A DNA stretch of 11,755 nucleotides from Oscillibacter sp. CAG:241. GTDB lineage: Bacteria; Bacillota; Clostridia; Oscillospirales; Oscillospiraceae. Positions within the stretch are counted from its first letter, which is position 1; the number at the start of each line of letters is the position of its first letter. Where the stretch lies: NCBI GenBank assembly GCA_000435975.1, contig FR884075.1, positions 1-11,755 on the forward strand. Direction: 5' to 3'. The notes under the pieces were generated by a model that searched no databases, was not told where the DNA came from, and saw only the letters and a list, made by a program, of their open reading frames with translations. Both the position numbers and the translations under genes were made by a program. Below, piece after piece: positions 1 to 7,608 of this stretch.

Positions 1-24
1 GTTTGCGGCCCGCAGGCCGCAAAC
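1..24. repeat. Perfect inverted repeat at the left edge
   Basis: Two 10-base arms (1-10 and 15-24, GTTTGCGGCC and its complement) flank the loop CGCA. An alternative partly overlapping hairpin pairs 8-15 with 26-34 and is followed by TTTT at 35-38, which could end a plus-strand gene lying left of the window. The role cannot be settled because the neighbouring gene is not visible. Confidence 0.45.
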
Positions 25-46
25 TCTGCGGGGCTTTTGACAGACC

Positions 47-77
47 AAAAACCACGCTGCGGCCGCAGCGTGGTTTT
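47..77 (-). terminator. Intrinsic terminator of the dehydrogenase operon
   Basis: Bases 48-77 are a perfect 30-base palindrome (AAAACCACGCTGC arm around GGCC). Read on the minus strand it begins a few bases after the stop codon at 82-84 and is followed by TTTTT and then GG. Position, stem strength and T tract fit a factor-independent terminator for the two minus-strand genes. It could also work on the plus strand, where the stem ends in TTTT. Confidence 0.8.
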
Positions 78-81
78 GCTG

Positions 82-1047
82 TTAATATCCCCGCTTCCGG
101 TCCACCCGATGCTCCAGGGGACGACCGGCGGCATAGTTGTCCAGATCCCGGCAGAACATGTCCAGATTCCGGTCGCAGGTGTATCCCAGGGACATATTCC
201 CGGAGATATGCGGTGTCAGCAGCAGGTTCCGGGTGCTCCACAGGGGGTGATCCTTGGGCAGCGGCTCCGGCACCATCACGTCCAGGGCGGCTCCGGCAAT
301 GCGCCCTGCGTTCAGGGCCTCCATCAGCGCGTCCTGGTCAATGGCGCTGCCCCGGCCCACGTTTACCACGATGGCCTCCCGGGGCAGCAGTGCAATGCGC
401 TCCCGGCTGAGGATGCCTGCGGTGTCCGCCACGGCGGGCAGGGCCATCACCAGGATCTCCGTCTCCGGCAGCACCTCGTCCAGCTGCTGCTGGGGCAGCA
501 TCCGGTCATAGGCCGGGTCCCCGTTCCGGCCGCTGCGGGACACGCCGCAGATGTGGGCGGCTCCCAGGGCCTTGGCCCGCCGGGCAAAATTCGTGCCGAT
601 GTCCCCGGCGCCCAGCACCGTGATGCGGCTGCCGTAAATGGACCGCATAGGCAGCTCCTGGACCCATTCCCGCCGCCGGACGATGTCCTGGAAATCCGGC
701 ATCCGCCGCAGCAGCATCAGCGTCACCATCAGGATGTGCTCACTGATGGTCAGCCCATAGGCCCCGGAGGAGTTGGACAGTATCACGTCGGGATTGGCGT
801 ACAGCCCGTCGTCGGACAGCAGGTCCACCCCCGCAAAGCCGCAGCAGTACCACTTCAGCCCCGTGGCCCGCTTCAGGTCCTGGGGATTGCACCATCCGTA
901 GATGATCTCATACTGGTCCAGCCCCTCTGCCGGAGCCTTGCCCCGCCCGTAAAAGTCCACCGCAAAGCCGTGCTTTTCCGCCGCTGCCAGCACCCTTTTC
1001 CGGTGCTCCGGCGTGAGAAAGTCCTCCATCACCGCAATTTTTTTCAT
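82..1047 (-). CDS. D-isomer specific 2-hydroxyacid dehydrogenase
   Basis: A 321-residue NAD-dependent dehydrogenase of the D-2-hydroxyacid family, which interconverts 2-oxoacids and D-2-hydroxyacids in the cytoplasm. The Rossmann dinucleotide motif GAGDIG is at residues 146-151. The catalytic triad of the family is present: Arg232 in VGRGSAID, Glu261 in DVMVPEPLP and His280 in TPHISG. Length is normal for the family. The start ATG at 1047 has GGGAGG about 10 bases upstream and overlaps the stop of the preceding flavoprotein gene as ATGA, so the two are translationally coupled. An in-frame upstream extension exists but lies wholly inside the preceding gene and lacks a fitting ribosome site. 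The substrate cannot be told from sequence; it is not obviously SerA, since no C-terminal ACT or other regulatory domain is present. Confidence 0.92.
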   Translation of the reverse strand: MKKIAVMEDFLTPEHRKRVLAAAEKHGFAVDFYGRGKAPAEGLDQYEIIYGWCNPQDLKRATGLKWYCCGFAGVDLLSDDGLYANPDVILSNSSGAYGLTISEHILMVTLMLLRRMPDFQDIVRRREWVQELPMRSIYGSRITVLGAGDIGTNFARRAKALGAAHICGVSRSGRNGDPAYDRMLPQQQLDEVLPETEILVMALPAVADTAGILSRERIALLPREAIVVNVGRGSAIDQDALMEALNAGRIAGAALDVMVPEPLPKDHPLWSTRNLLLTPHISGNMSLGYTCDRNLDMFCRDLDNYAAGRPLEHRVDRKRGY

Positions 1048-2633
1048 CCGCTGTATACCTCCCATATTTTTTCCGCGCAGCGCATGCCGTCGGCGGCGGC
1101 GGACAGGATGCCTCCGGCATATCCCGCCCCCTCGCCGCAGGGATACAGGCCCCGGACGCTGCACTGGCCGCTCTCATCCCGCAGGATGCGCACCGGCGAC
1201 GACGACCGGGTCTCCGCCGCCGTCAGAACGGCATCCCCCTGGGCATAGCCCTGTATTTTTCTGTCCAGCACCGGCAGGGCCAGCGCCAGGGTCTCCCACA
1301 CAAATTCCGGCAGACACTGCCGCAGGTCCGTCCACCGGACCCCGGGCCGATAGCTGGGGATCACCCGACCCGGCCCCACAGAGGGCCGCCCCGCCAGGAA
1401 ATCCTCCACCCGCTGGCACGGGGCCGCGTAGCCGCCGCCGCCCAGGCGGAAGGCTGCCTCCTCCAGCTGCCGCTGAAAGGCCACCCCCGCCAGGGGATGC
1501 CCGCTGCCAAAGTCCTCCGGCGTCACGTTTACCAGCAGGCCGCCGTTGATGTTCTCCCGGTCCCGGGCATATGCGCTCATGCCGTTGGTGACCACCCGCC
1601 CCTGCTCCGACGCAGCGGCCACCACCTGTCCCCCGGGGCAAACGCAGAACGAGAAGGCGCTGCGCCCGTTTTCCAGGTGGCATGACAGCTTATAGCTGGC
1701 GGCGGGCAGACACGGGTGCCCGGCGAACTGCCGGTACTGGGCTGCGTCCATGTCCGATTGCCGGTGCTCGATCCGCACTCCCACGGCAAAGGGCTTCTGC
1801 TCCATTTGCACCCCTGCGGCGTGCAGCATTTCAAAGGTATCCCTTGCGCTGTGGCCCAGGGCCAGCACCGCATGCCGGGCCGGCAGCACATACGGCCCCT
1901 CCGGCCCTGTAACCTCCAGCCCCTCCAGGGCCCCGTCCCGGACCCGCAGTCCCGTGACCCGGTGCCCGAACCGCACCTGCGCCCCCAGGGACAGCAGCTG
2001 CCGCCGCAGGTTCACCAGGGTCACATGGAGCATATCCGTCCCCACATGGGGCTTGGCGTCGGTGAGGATGCTCTCCGGCGCGCCGCAGGCCACCAGCTGC
2101 TCCAGGATCCACCGGTGCCGCCGGTCCCGGGTGCCGGTATTCAGCTTTCCGTCGGAAAAAGCGCCTGCGCCCCCCTCGCCGAACTGAACGTTGGATTCCG
2201 TATTCAGCGGACCGCCCCGCCAGAAGGCTTCCACGTCCCGCTGCCGGGTCACGGCGTCCCGGCCCCGCTCCAGGATGATGGGCCGCAGCCCGCACCGGGC
2301 CAGCACCAGGGCCGCGAACAGCCCTCCCGGCCCCGCGCCGATGACCACCGGCGGCGTCTCCGGCGCCCGGAGCACCTCCGGCAGCCGGTACGTTTCCGGC
2401 GCATACGGCGTTACCCGCTTATCCCGCACCCGCCGCAGCACGGCTTTCTCCTGCCGCAGCTCCACCGCGGCGGTGTACACCAGCCGCAGCTCCTCCCGGG
2501 CGTCAACGGACCGGCGCAGCACCTGCAGGGACAGAATGTCCCCCTCCGGCACCCGCAGCAGCCGCGCCGCCTTTCCCCGCAGCAGGGCCTCCTCCTGGCC
2601 CGGGGCCAGCTTCAGCCCCTCAATTTTCACCAT
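1044..2633 (-). CDS. NAD(P)/FAD-dependent oxidoreductase, COG2509-like
   Basis: A 529-residue flavoprotein resembling the uncharacterised FAD-dependent dehydrogenase family COG2509. An N-terminal region of about 90 residues precedes the FAD-binding motif VVIGAGPGGLFAALVLA (GAGPGG at residues 99-104) and the LERG strand end. Other family-like segments are LGHSARDTFEML, SSSPVRILRDE and the C-terminal GEGAGYAGGILSAAADG, which normally closes the FAD site. The start is taken as ATG at 2633 because AGGAGG (2643-2648 on the complementary strand) lies 9 bases upstream; the in-frame GTG at 2642 touches that site and cannot use it. It is the first gene of a two-gene operon with a D-2-hydroxyacid dehydrogenase. 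No membrane segment or signal peptide is visible, so it is probably cytoplasmic. The substrate of the family is not established. Confidence 0.9.
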   Translation of the reverse strand: MVKIEGLKLAPGQEEALLRGKAARLLRVPEGDILSLQVLRRSVDAREELRLVYTAAVELRQEKAVLRRVRDKRVTPYAPETYRLPEVLRAPETPPVVIGAGPGGLFAALVLARCGLRPIILERGRDAVTRQRDVEAFWRGGPLNTESNVQFGEGGAGAFSDGKLNTGTRDRRHRWILEQLVACGAPESILTDAKPHVGTDMLHVTLVNLRRQLLSLGAQVRFGHRVTGLRVRDGALEGLEVTGPEGPYVLPARHAVLALGHSARDTFEMLHAAGVQMEQKPFAVGVRIEHRQSDMDAAQYRQFAGHPCLPAASYKLSCHLENGRSAFSFCVCPGGQVVAAASEQGRVVTNGMSAYARDRENINGGLLVNVTPEDFGSGHPLAGVAFQRQLEEAAFRLGGGGYAAPCQRVEDFLAGRPSVGPGRVIPSYRPGVRWTDLRQCLPEFVWETLALALPVLDRKIQGYAQGDAVLTAAETRSSSPVRILRDESGQCSVRGLYPCGEGAGYAGGILSAAADGMRCAEKIWEVYSG

Positions 2634-2642
2634 AGGCCGCAC

Positions 2643-2807
2643 CCTCCTGACTTCACAAAAAGTTCAAAATTTTCGCCGTTTTTTAAAGCTCCAGTTAAGG
2701 TTTCCGCGTATACTATAAACCATCGAAAGGAAAACCACAGCGGCGGCGGAGCACGATACCTCATGATACCACATTCCACCCCGCCCGACAATAGGAGGTT
2801 CACAGTT
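2643..2807. promoter_or_regulatory. Divergent promoter region between flavoprotein and htrA
   Basis: This 165-base gap between two divergent starts is much richer in A+T than its surroundings, especially 2655-2720. A TATACT at 2709-2714 is a candidate -10 box for htrA. The complementary strand offers TATAGT close by for the flavoprotein operon. Neither has a good TTGACA partner, so exact promoters are uncertain. The AGGAGG ribosome site for htrA is at 2793-2798. Confidence 0.45.
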
Positions 2808-4262
2808 ATGTATAACGGCGTCAACGACGAGAACAACGAGAGCGGCTTCAACAGCGATGAAAACCTGTATCATTACAGTTATTCCAAGGACCAGGCTCCC
2901 CAGCCCGGCCAGCCGGACCCCAGCCAGACCAGCTGGCAGCCCGCTCCCCGGCCGGAGCCCCAGGCGGCGCAGGAGGATCAGACCTCCTGCACCACCGGCG
3001 ATTATCAGGATGAACCCCGGATTCCCAGGACCAACGGGAAGAGCTTCTGGAAAAAGACCGGCACCAAGGTCACGGCTCTGGTCCTGTGCTGCGCCCTGAT
3101 CGGCGGCCTGTGCGGCTTCGGCGGCGCGTCCCTGGCCCGCAAGACCGGCAAAACCGCCATCCAGGAAACCGGCCGCACCGCTTCCGCCGTCAGCGTCAAA
3201 TCCGTGGACGGCCAGACCCTGATGACCCCCGCCGAGGTGTACGCCGCCACGGTGAACAGCGTGGTATCCATCAACTGCTCCGCCGTGTCCACCAACATCT
3301 TCGGCCAGAAGGTGGAGTCCGCCTCCTCCGGCAGCGGCTTCGTCATCACCCAGGACGGCTATATCGTCACCAACCAGCATGTGGTGTCCGGCGCCAGCAG
3401 CGTCAACGTCACCCTGTATAACGGTGATACCTATCCCGCCACTGTGGTGGGCGGCGACAGCGATTATGATGTGGCTGTGCTGAAGATCGAGGCCACCGGC
3501 CTCCAGGCCGTGACCCTGGGCAAGAGCGCCGACGTCAACGTGGGCGACACGGTGATGGCCATCGGCAACCCCCTGGGCGAGCTGACCTTCTCCATGAGCC
3601 AGGGCATCGTGTCCTGCTGCGACCGGGCCATCAATGTGGACGGCACCCCCTTCAACATGCTCCAGGTGGACGCCTCCATCAACCCCGGCAACTCCGGCGG
3701 CCCCCTGATGAACCTGTACGGTGAGGTAGTGGGCATTGTGTCCGCCAAGTATTCCAGCTATTCCGACACCACCGTGGAGGGCATCGGCTTTGCCATCCCC
3801 ATCAGCGATGTCCAGACCATCATCACCGACATCATGGAAAACGGCCAGGTCACCGATAAGGCCTACATGGCCATCAAGGCCGGCAGCATGACCGAGCAGA
3901 TGGCCGCCCAGTACAACATTGACGTGACCAAGGGCGTGTTCGTCTACGCCGTGGAAAAGGGCGGCGCCGGGGAAAAGGCGGGCCTGCAGCTGGGCGACGT
4001 CATCACCAAGCTCAACGACACGGACATCACCTCCATGAGCGACCTGTCCATGGCCAAGAAGAGCTATAAGGCCGGCGACACCGTCACCCTTACCGTGTGG
4101 CGCGGCGGCCAGGAGATCACCCTGAGCCTGACCTTCGACCAGCAGCCCCAGACCACCGGCACCGAGGACGATTCCTCCAACCAGAACCAGGGTCAGCAGG
4201 GTTCCTACGGCGACCTGTACGACTACTTCTTCGGCCGGGGCAACGGCGGCCGCGGTAACTAA
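2808..4262 (+). CDS. htrA: HtrA/DegP-like S1C serine protease, membrane anchored
   Basis: A 484-residue trypsin-like protease of the HtrA family, expected to degrade or refold damaged proteins outside the membrane. Residues 1-87 are a hydrophilic, acidic and proline-rich cytoplasmic segment. One membrane anchor follows at about 88-108, then the protease domain with the full catalytic triad: His191 in TNQHVV, Asp221 in DYDVAVL and Ser296 in NPGNSGGPL. A single PDZ domain occupies about 355-445, with the AGEKAGLQLGDVI ligand-loop region near 387-399. The tail is rich in Gln, Asn and Gly and ends GRGNGGRGN. The start ATG has AGGAGG 9 bases upstream. The open frame runs on upstream to 1716, but that part is antisense to the flavoprotein gene and is not coding. 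It is transcribed alone, diverging from the flavoprotein operon. Gram-positive homologues are often stress induced; no such operator was recognised here. Confidence 0.95.
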   Translation: MYNGVNDENNESGFNSDENLYHYSYSKDQAPQPGQPDPSQTSWQPAPRPEPQAAQEDQTSCTTGDYQDEPRIPRTNGKSFWKKTGTKVTALVLCCALIGGLCGFGGASLARKTGKTAIQETGRTASAVSVKSVDGQTLMTPAEVYAATVNSVVSINCSAVSTNIFGQKVESASSGSGFVITQDGYIVTNQHVVSGASSVNVTLYNGDTYPATVVGGDSDYDVAVLKIEATGLQAVTLGKSADVNVGDTVMAIGNPLGELTFSMSQGIVSCCDRAINVDGTPFNMLQVDASINPGNSGGPLMNLYGEVVGIVSAKYSSYSDTTVEGIGFAIPISDVQTIITDIMENGQVTDKAYMAIKAGSMTEQMAAQYNIDVTKGVFVYAVEKGGAGEKAGLQLGDVITKLNDTDITSMSDLSMAKKSYKAGDTVTLTVWRGGQEITLSLTFDQQPQTTGTEDDSSNQNQGQQGSYGDLYDYFFGRGNGGRGN

Positions 4263-4355
4263 GACAGCGTGACCGCTTCTCCGGAAGCATCACTGGATAT
4301 ATTTTGCATTCCAATTACTCTCTCTTTCTTCTTTCATCTTTCTTCCTTTAAGCGT

Positions 4356-4402
4356 GGGCGGCGGCTCCGGTATCCGGGGCCGCCGTCCCCGCGAGTCTTT
4401 TT
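4356..4402 (+). terminator. Likely intrinsic terminator of htrA
   Basis: Bases 4356-4370 pair with 4374-4388 in a 15-bp stem with two G-T pairs and the loop TAT, centred on CCGG-TAT-CCGG. The stem is followed after about seven bases by TCTTTTT (4396-4402). The T tract sits a little far from the stem, so the hairpin repeats just downstream, the first of which ends in seven T, may be the working terminator or a second one. Confidence 0.6.
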
Positions 4403-4467
4403 GCAGGGGCGGACGAACCTGCCCGCCCCGTTTTTTTGCAGGGGCGGACGACTCTGTCCGCCCCATG
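4398..4467. repeat. Two tandem 35-base hairpin repeats
   Basis: TTTTTGCAGGGGCGGACGA occurs exactly at 4398-4416 and 4433-4451, giving two copies with a 35-base period. Each copy contains a hairpin: 4406-4429 (GGGGCGG with CCGCCCC) followed by seven T at 4431-4437, and 4441-4464 (9-bp stem GGGGCGGAC with loop GACTCT). The unit resembles the short GC-rich palindromic repeats found between genes in many Clostridia, and the first copy also has the form of a terminator. Confidence 0.75.
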
Positions 4468-4592
4468 GCCGTACCCCGTCCCCCCGCGCCTGCCTTGGGT
4501 ACATACTCCCCTGTCATATCCCCGCATACACTTTCAATAGGCGGCCCGCCCTGCGGGAGCGCCGACTTATGGGGAAAGCGAGGAAATTGATC

Positions 4593-6194
4593 ATGAAAAC
4601 AACCTTCCGCAGGCGGGGGATCGTGCTGGCGGCGGCGCTGGTGCTGCTGTGGGCCGTCTCCGCTGCCGACACAGGCGGCGGACCTGCGTCCTTTGTGGGC
4701 ACCGGCTGGGCGCTGCTGCCTCCGGCGGTGGCCATCGTGCTGGCCTTTGTCACCAAGGAGGTGTACTCCTCCCTGCTGGCCGGGTGCGTGATGGGGGCGC
4801 TGCTGGCAGAGGGCTTCGCCCCCTGGCGGAGCTTCGAGACGCTGTTTCTGACCCTTATGGAGGGCATTGACCGGAAGATCTTCTTTTTCGACGTGCTGCT
4901 GGGGGCCATTGTGGTGCTGTTTGCCCGGTCAGGCGGCTCCCGGGCCTTCGGGGAGTGGGCTTCCCGCCGGGTGCGCTCCCGCCGGGGAGCGGAAACGGCC
5001 ACGGCGGGCCTTGGATGCCTGATCTTCCTGGACGACTATTTCAACTGCCTGACGGTGGGGGCCATCATGCAGCCCATCGCCGACCGCTTCCGCATCTCCC
5101 GGGAGAAGCTGGCCTTTCTCATTGACGCCACTGCCGCCCCGGTGTGCATCATCGCGCCCATCAGCTCCTGGGCCGCCGCCGTGTCGTCGTACATTCCGGC
5201 GGAATACGCCGGAACGGTCAACGGCTTCACCCTGTTTCTGCGGGCCATCCCGTATAATTTCTACGCCCTTCTGATGCTGTGGATGGTGTTCGTGGTGGCC
5301 CTGACGGGCCGGGATTTCGGCCCCATGTACCGCCGGGAGCGGCTGGCCGCCGTCCAGGAGCCGCCCCGGGATGACCGCTCTCCCGCCGGCCAGTTTAGCC
5401 CCCGGGGCCGGGCGGTGGATCTGCTGGTGCCCACGGTGTGCCTCATCGTCTCGGTGGTGTGGGGCATGGTGCTGCTGGGCCGCCGGACCTGCCGGGAGGG
5501 GGGGCTTCCCCTGACGGCGTCCAACGTCTTTGCCAACACCGATGCGCCCATGGCCCTGTGCTTCGGCTGCGCGGTAACGCTGCTGGTGATGGCGGTTTTA
5601 TACATTCCCCGGGGTGTGGTGACGTTTTCCGGCTATGTAGAGGGCTTTCTGGATGGCTTCAAGCTTATGACCCCGGCGCTGCTGGTGCTGACCTTTGCCT
5701 GGGGGCTGAAATCCTTTGCCGCCCGGCTGGACGCGGCGGCCTTTGTCCAGGGGCTGTTTGCCGGGCGTGAGACCTTGACGGCCCTGTTCCCGCTGGTGCT
5801 GTTTCTGGTGGGCGGGCTGCTGGCCTTTGCCACCGGCACCAGCTGGGGCACCATGGGCATTCTCATTCCCGTGGCGGTGCCGGTGTTTGCCGGCAGTTCC
5901 CTGCTGCCGGCGGCGGTGGCGGCGGTGTGCGCCGGGGCCGTTATGGGCGACCACTGCTCCCCTATTTCCGACACCACCATCATGAGCTCCACCGGCGCCG
6001 GGTGCGATCACATGGCCCATGTTACCACCCAGCTGTGGTACGGCCTGGCGGTCGGCGCCGACTGTGCGGTCTGCTATCTGCTGGCGGCGGTGCTGGGAGA
6101 GCCCTGGCTTCCGCTGGCTGCGGGGGCGGCCCTGGTGGTGGGGCAGGTATTTTTCTTCCACCGGCTGTCCCGGCGGCGGGAGGGGGCGGCATGA
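4593..6194 (+). CDS. NhaC-family Na+/H+ antiporter
   Basis: A 533-residue polytopic membrane protein of the NhaC antiporter family, which exchanges sodium (in some members coupled with an organic solute) for protons at the cytoplasmic membrane. Hydrophobic helices span the length, separated by a charged loop at about 240-275. Conserved-looking blocks are FLDDYFNCLTVG (about 145-156), IDATAAPVCIIAPISSW (177-193), GTSWGTMGI (415-423) and MGDHCSPISDTTIMSS (451-466), all typical of this family. The start ATG at 4593 has AGGA 8 bases upstream; another in-frame ATG at 4569 with GGGAG 9 bases upstream would add eight residues and cannot be excluded. The frame continues upstream to 4269, but that part includes repeat sequence and is not coding. 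It is the first gene of a three-gene overlapping operon. The transported ion or solute is inferred from the family only. Confidence 0.92.
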   Translation: MKTTFRRRGIVLAAALVLLWAVSAADTGGGPASFVGTGWALLPPAVAIVLAFVTKEVYSSLLAGCVMGALLAEGFAPWRSFETLFLTLMEGIDRKIFFFDVLLGAIVVLFARSGGSRAFGEWASRRVRSRRGAETATAGLGCLIFLDDYFNCLTVGAIMQPIADRFRISREKLAFLIDATAAPVCIIAPISSWAAAVSSYIPAEYAGTVNGFTLFLRAIPYNFYALLMLWMVFVVALTGRDFGPMYRRERLAAVQEPPRDDRSPAGQFSPRGRAVDLLVPTVCLIVSVVWGMVLLGRRTCREGGLPLTASNVFANTDAPMALCFGCAVTLLVMAVLYIPRGVVTFSGYVEGFLDGFKLMTPALLVLTFAWGLKSFAARLDAAAFVQGLFAGRETLTALFPLVLFLVGGLLAFATGTSWGTMGILIPVAVPVFAGSSLLPAAVAAVCAGAVMGDHCSPISDTTIMSSTGAGCDHMAHVTTQLWYGLAVGADCAVCYLLAAVLGEPWLPLAAGAALVVGQVFFFHRLSRRREGAA

Positions 6195-6820
6195 AGCAGC
6201 TTCCGGTGCCCTTTATCGGCCAGGGGCATAGCCTGCCCACCGGCTGCGAAAGCGTCAGCGCCGCCATGGCGCTGCAATACCTGGGCTTTTCCGTGACGGC
6301 GGAGGATTTTGCCCGGGACCATCTGCCCTCGGCCCCGTTTTACCGGGATACCGGCGGCGTCTGGCATGGGCCGGACCCCCGCCGGGCCTTTGTGGGGGAC
6401 CCTCACGACCCGGACGCCCTGGGCTGCTGGGCCCCGGCGATAAAAAGCGGGATGTCCCGCTTTTTGGCCGGTTTGGCCCGGGACAAAGCCGGGATTCACC
6501 GGGTCAAAAACGAGACCGGAGCGGAGCTTGGCTATCTGTGCCGCCGGTATATCGACCGGGGGATTCCGGTGCTGATCTGGATCAGCATTGACCTGCGCCC
6601 CACCGTCAACGGCCCCTGGTACCGGACGGAGCCGGAGGGCCAGCCCTTCATGTGGATCTCCAACGAGCACTGCGTGGTGCTGTCGGGATATGACCGGGAG
6701 CACTATATCTGCTGCGACCCCTGGGAGGACCGGGGCGTGGTGCGCTATCCCAGGGAGACGGTGTGGCAGCGGCACCGGGAGCTGGGGATGCAGGCGGTGG
6801 CGGTGGAGGGACCGGTATGA
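6191..6820 (+). CDS. C39-like papain-fold peptidase
   Basis: A 209-residue protein of the C39-like peptidase group (Pfam Peptidase_C39_2 type). The nucleophile Cys19 lies in PTGCESVSAAMALQYLG, the general-base His160 in SNEHCVVLSGYD, and the likely third residue Asp176 in CCDPWED, so the catalytic set appears intact. Family members are often secreted cysteine proteases or amidases; here no signal peptide or membrane segment is seen at the N terminus (MKQLPVPFIGQG), so the site of action is unclear. The start ATG overlaps the antiporter stop as ATGA, with a G-rich ribosome site (GGGAGGGGG) just before it. Its own stop overlaps the next start the same way. Function and substrate are unknown; coupling to a cell-wall deacetylase suggests, without proving it, an envelope role. 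Confidence 0.85.
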   Translation: MKQLPVPFIGQGHSLPTGCESVSAAMALQYLGFSVTAEDFARDHLPSAPFYRDTGGVWHGPDPRRAFVGDPHDPDALGCWAPAIKSGMSRFLAGLARDKAGIHRVKNETGAELGYLCRRYIDRGIPVLIWISIDLRPTVNGPWYRTEPEGQPFMWISNEHCVVLSGYDREHYICCDPWEDRGVVRYPRETVWQRHRELGMQAVAVEGPV

Positions 6821-7524
6821 GGCGGCGGATAGCGGCGGCGCTGCTGGCGGCGCTGCTGCTGACCGGGTGCGCCCCGGCGGCGGAACCGGCGGCGGAGCCG
6901 GCAGAACCGGCGGGAGAGCCGGTTTACATGGCCCTGACCTTTGACGACGGCCCATCCCCTGCCTGGACGCCCCGGCTGCTGGAGGGCCTTTCCCGGCGGG
7001 GGGCCAGGGCCACGTTCTTTCTGGTGGGCAGTCAGATCGAAGGCCGGGAGGACCTGGTGCGGCGTATCCGGCAGGAGGGCCACCAGATCGGCAGCCACTC
7101 CTTCAGCCACAGGGCACTGACGGAGCTGTCCACCGCCGACGCCCTGGCGGACCTGGAAAAATGCGACCGCGCCCTGCGGCAGGTGCTGGGGGACGGGAGC
7201 TACTGGCTGCGGCCCCCCTACGGCTTCCTATCGGACCGGGAGCTCTGCGCCCTGGGAACTCCGGTCATCTGCTGGTCCGTGGACACGGAGGACTGGAAAA
7301 GCCGGGACGTGGACAGCATTCTGGACATTGTTCTGCGGCGGGCGGGAGACGGGGACATTCTCCTGCTCCACGACTGCTACGCCACCAGCGTCACGGCGGC
7401 CCTGGAGATCGTGGACCGCTTGCAGCCCAGGGGGGTGCGGTTCGTCACGGTGGAGGAGCTGTTCGCCGTCAAGGGAGTGGAGCCCGCCTGCGGGACCCTG
7501 TACCACCGGGTGCGGGAAGAATAA
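6817..7524 (+). CDS. Lipoprotein polysaccharide deacetylase (NodB domain)
   Basis: A 235-residue carbohydrate esterase family 4 (NodB-homology) enzyme, expected to remove acetyl groups from peptidoglycan or another N-acetylated glycan outside the cell. The N terminus is a lipoprotein signal peptide with lipobox LLTGC and Cys18 as lipid anchor, followed by an Ala/Glu/Pro linker. The catalytic motifs are complete: TFDDGPS (41-47, catalytic base Asp43 and metal ligand Asp44), HSFSH (metal His94 and His98), RPPYG (132-136), WSVDTEDW (153-160) and LLLHD (182-186, His185). The start overlaps the preceding stop as ATGA and has GGAGGG 6 bases upstream. It is the last gene of the antiporter operon. 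No clear terminator follows, so some transcripts may read into the serine acetyltransferase leader. The exact glycan is not known; PdaA-like sporulation enzymes are one relative, but this protein's lipid anchor argues only for surface location. Confidence 0.92.
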   Translation: MRRRIAAALLAALLLTGCAPAAEPAAEPAEPAGEPVYMALTFDDGPSPAWTPRLLEGLSRRGARATFFLVGSQIEGREDLVRRIRQEGHQIGSHSFSHRALTELSTADALADLEKCDRALRQVLGDGSYWLRPPYGFLSDRELCALGTPVICWSVDTEDWKSRDVDSILDIVLRRAGDGDILLLHDCYATSVTAALEIVDRLQPRGVRFVTVEELFAVKGVEPACGTLYHRVREE

Positions 7525-7530
7525 ATCCGC

Positions 7531-7578
7531 ATTTTGTCCAAAATGACAATGGACGCAGGGTCCGGCGGGGCATATAAT
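7531..7578 (+). promoter_or_regulatory. Sigma-A type promoter with upstream palindromes
   Basis: TATAAT at 7573-7578 is a perfect -10 box, and TGGACG at 7550-7555, 17 bases upstream, matches TTGACA at four of six positions. Transcription would start near 7585. Just upstream and overlapping the -35 are short inverted repeats: ATTTTG-TC-CAAAAT at 7531-7544 and GTCCA/TGGAC at 7536-7540 and 7550-7554. They could be a repressor site, but no regulator is known. The promoter serves the cysteine-rich leader ORF and serine acetyltransferase. Confidence 0.75.
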
Positions 7579-7608
7579 AAAAGCAGACACCGAAAAGGAG
7601 CAAACCGC

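Larger units (their letters stand above)
4263..4592. other. Gene-free stretch between htrA and the antiporter
   Basis: These 330 bases hold no convincing gene. In order: a small hairpin with a TCCG loop (GCTTC/GAAGC, 4275-4288); a pyrimidine-rich run at about 4317-4349; the large hairpin at 4356-4388; two tandem 35-base repeats at 4398-4467; and a C-rich stretch leading to the antiporter start. Any promoter for the antiporter operon must lie at about 4465-4590, but no good -35/-10 pair was found there; TTGGGT at 4496-4501 is the only weak candidate. Confidence 0.6.

Noticed and set aside
37..1248. A 403-codon plus-strand frame
   Set aside because: It is antisense to the hydroxyacid dehydrogenase, whose catalytic residues are intact, and has no recognisable domain.
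2634..2642. GTG start at 2642 for the flavoprotein
   Set aside because: It directly abuts the AGGAGG site, leaving no room for ribosome spacing; ATG at 2633 has a 9-base gap.
1716..2807. Upstream extension of the htrA frame
   Set aside because: It is antisense to the flavoprotein; the ATG at 2808 has an ideal ribosome site and begins a normal HtrA N terminus.
4269..4592. N-terminal extension of the antiporter
   Set aside because: It would translate the pyrimidine tract, the terminator hairpin and the tandem repeats, and no ribosome site precedes the first ATG.
5927..6820. Longer form of the C39-like protein starting inside the antiporter
   Set aside because: The extra residues are the antiporter sequence read in another frame, and the ATGA junction with its ribosome site gives a natural start at 6191.
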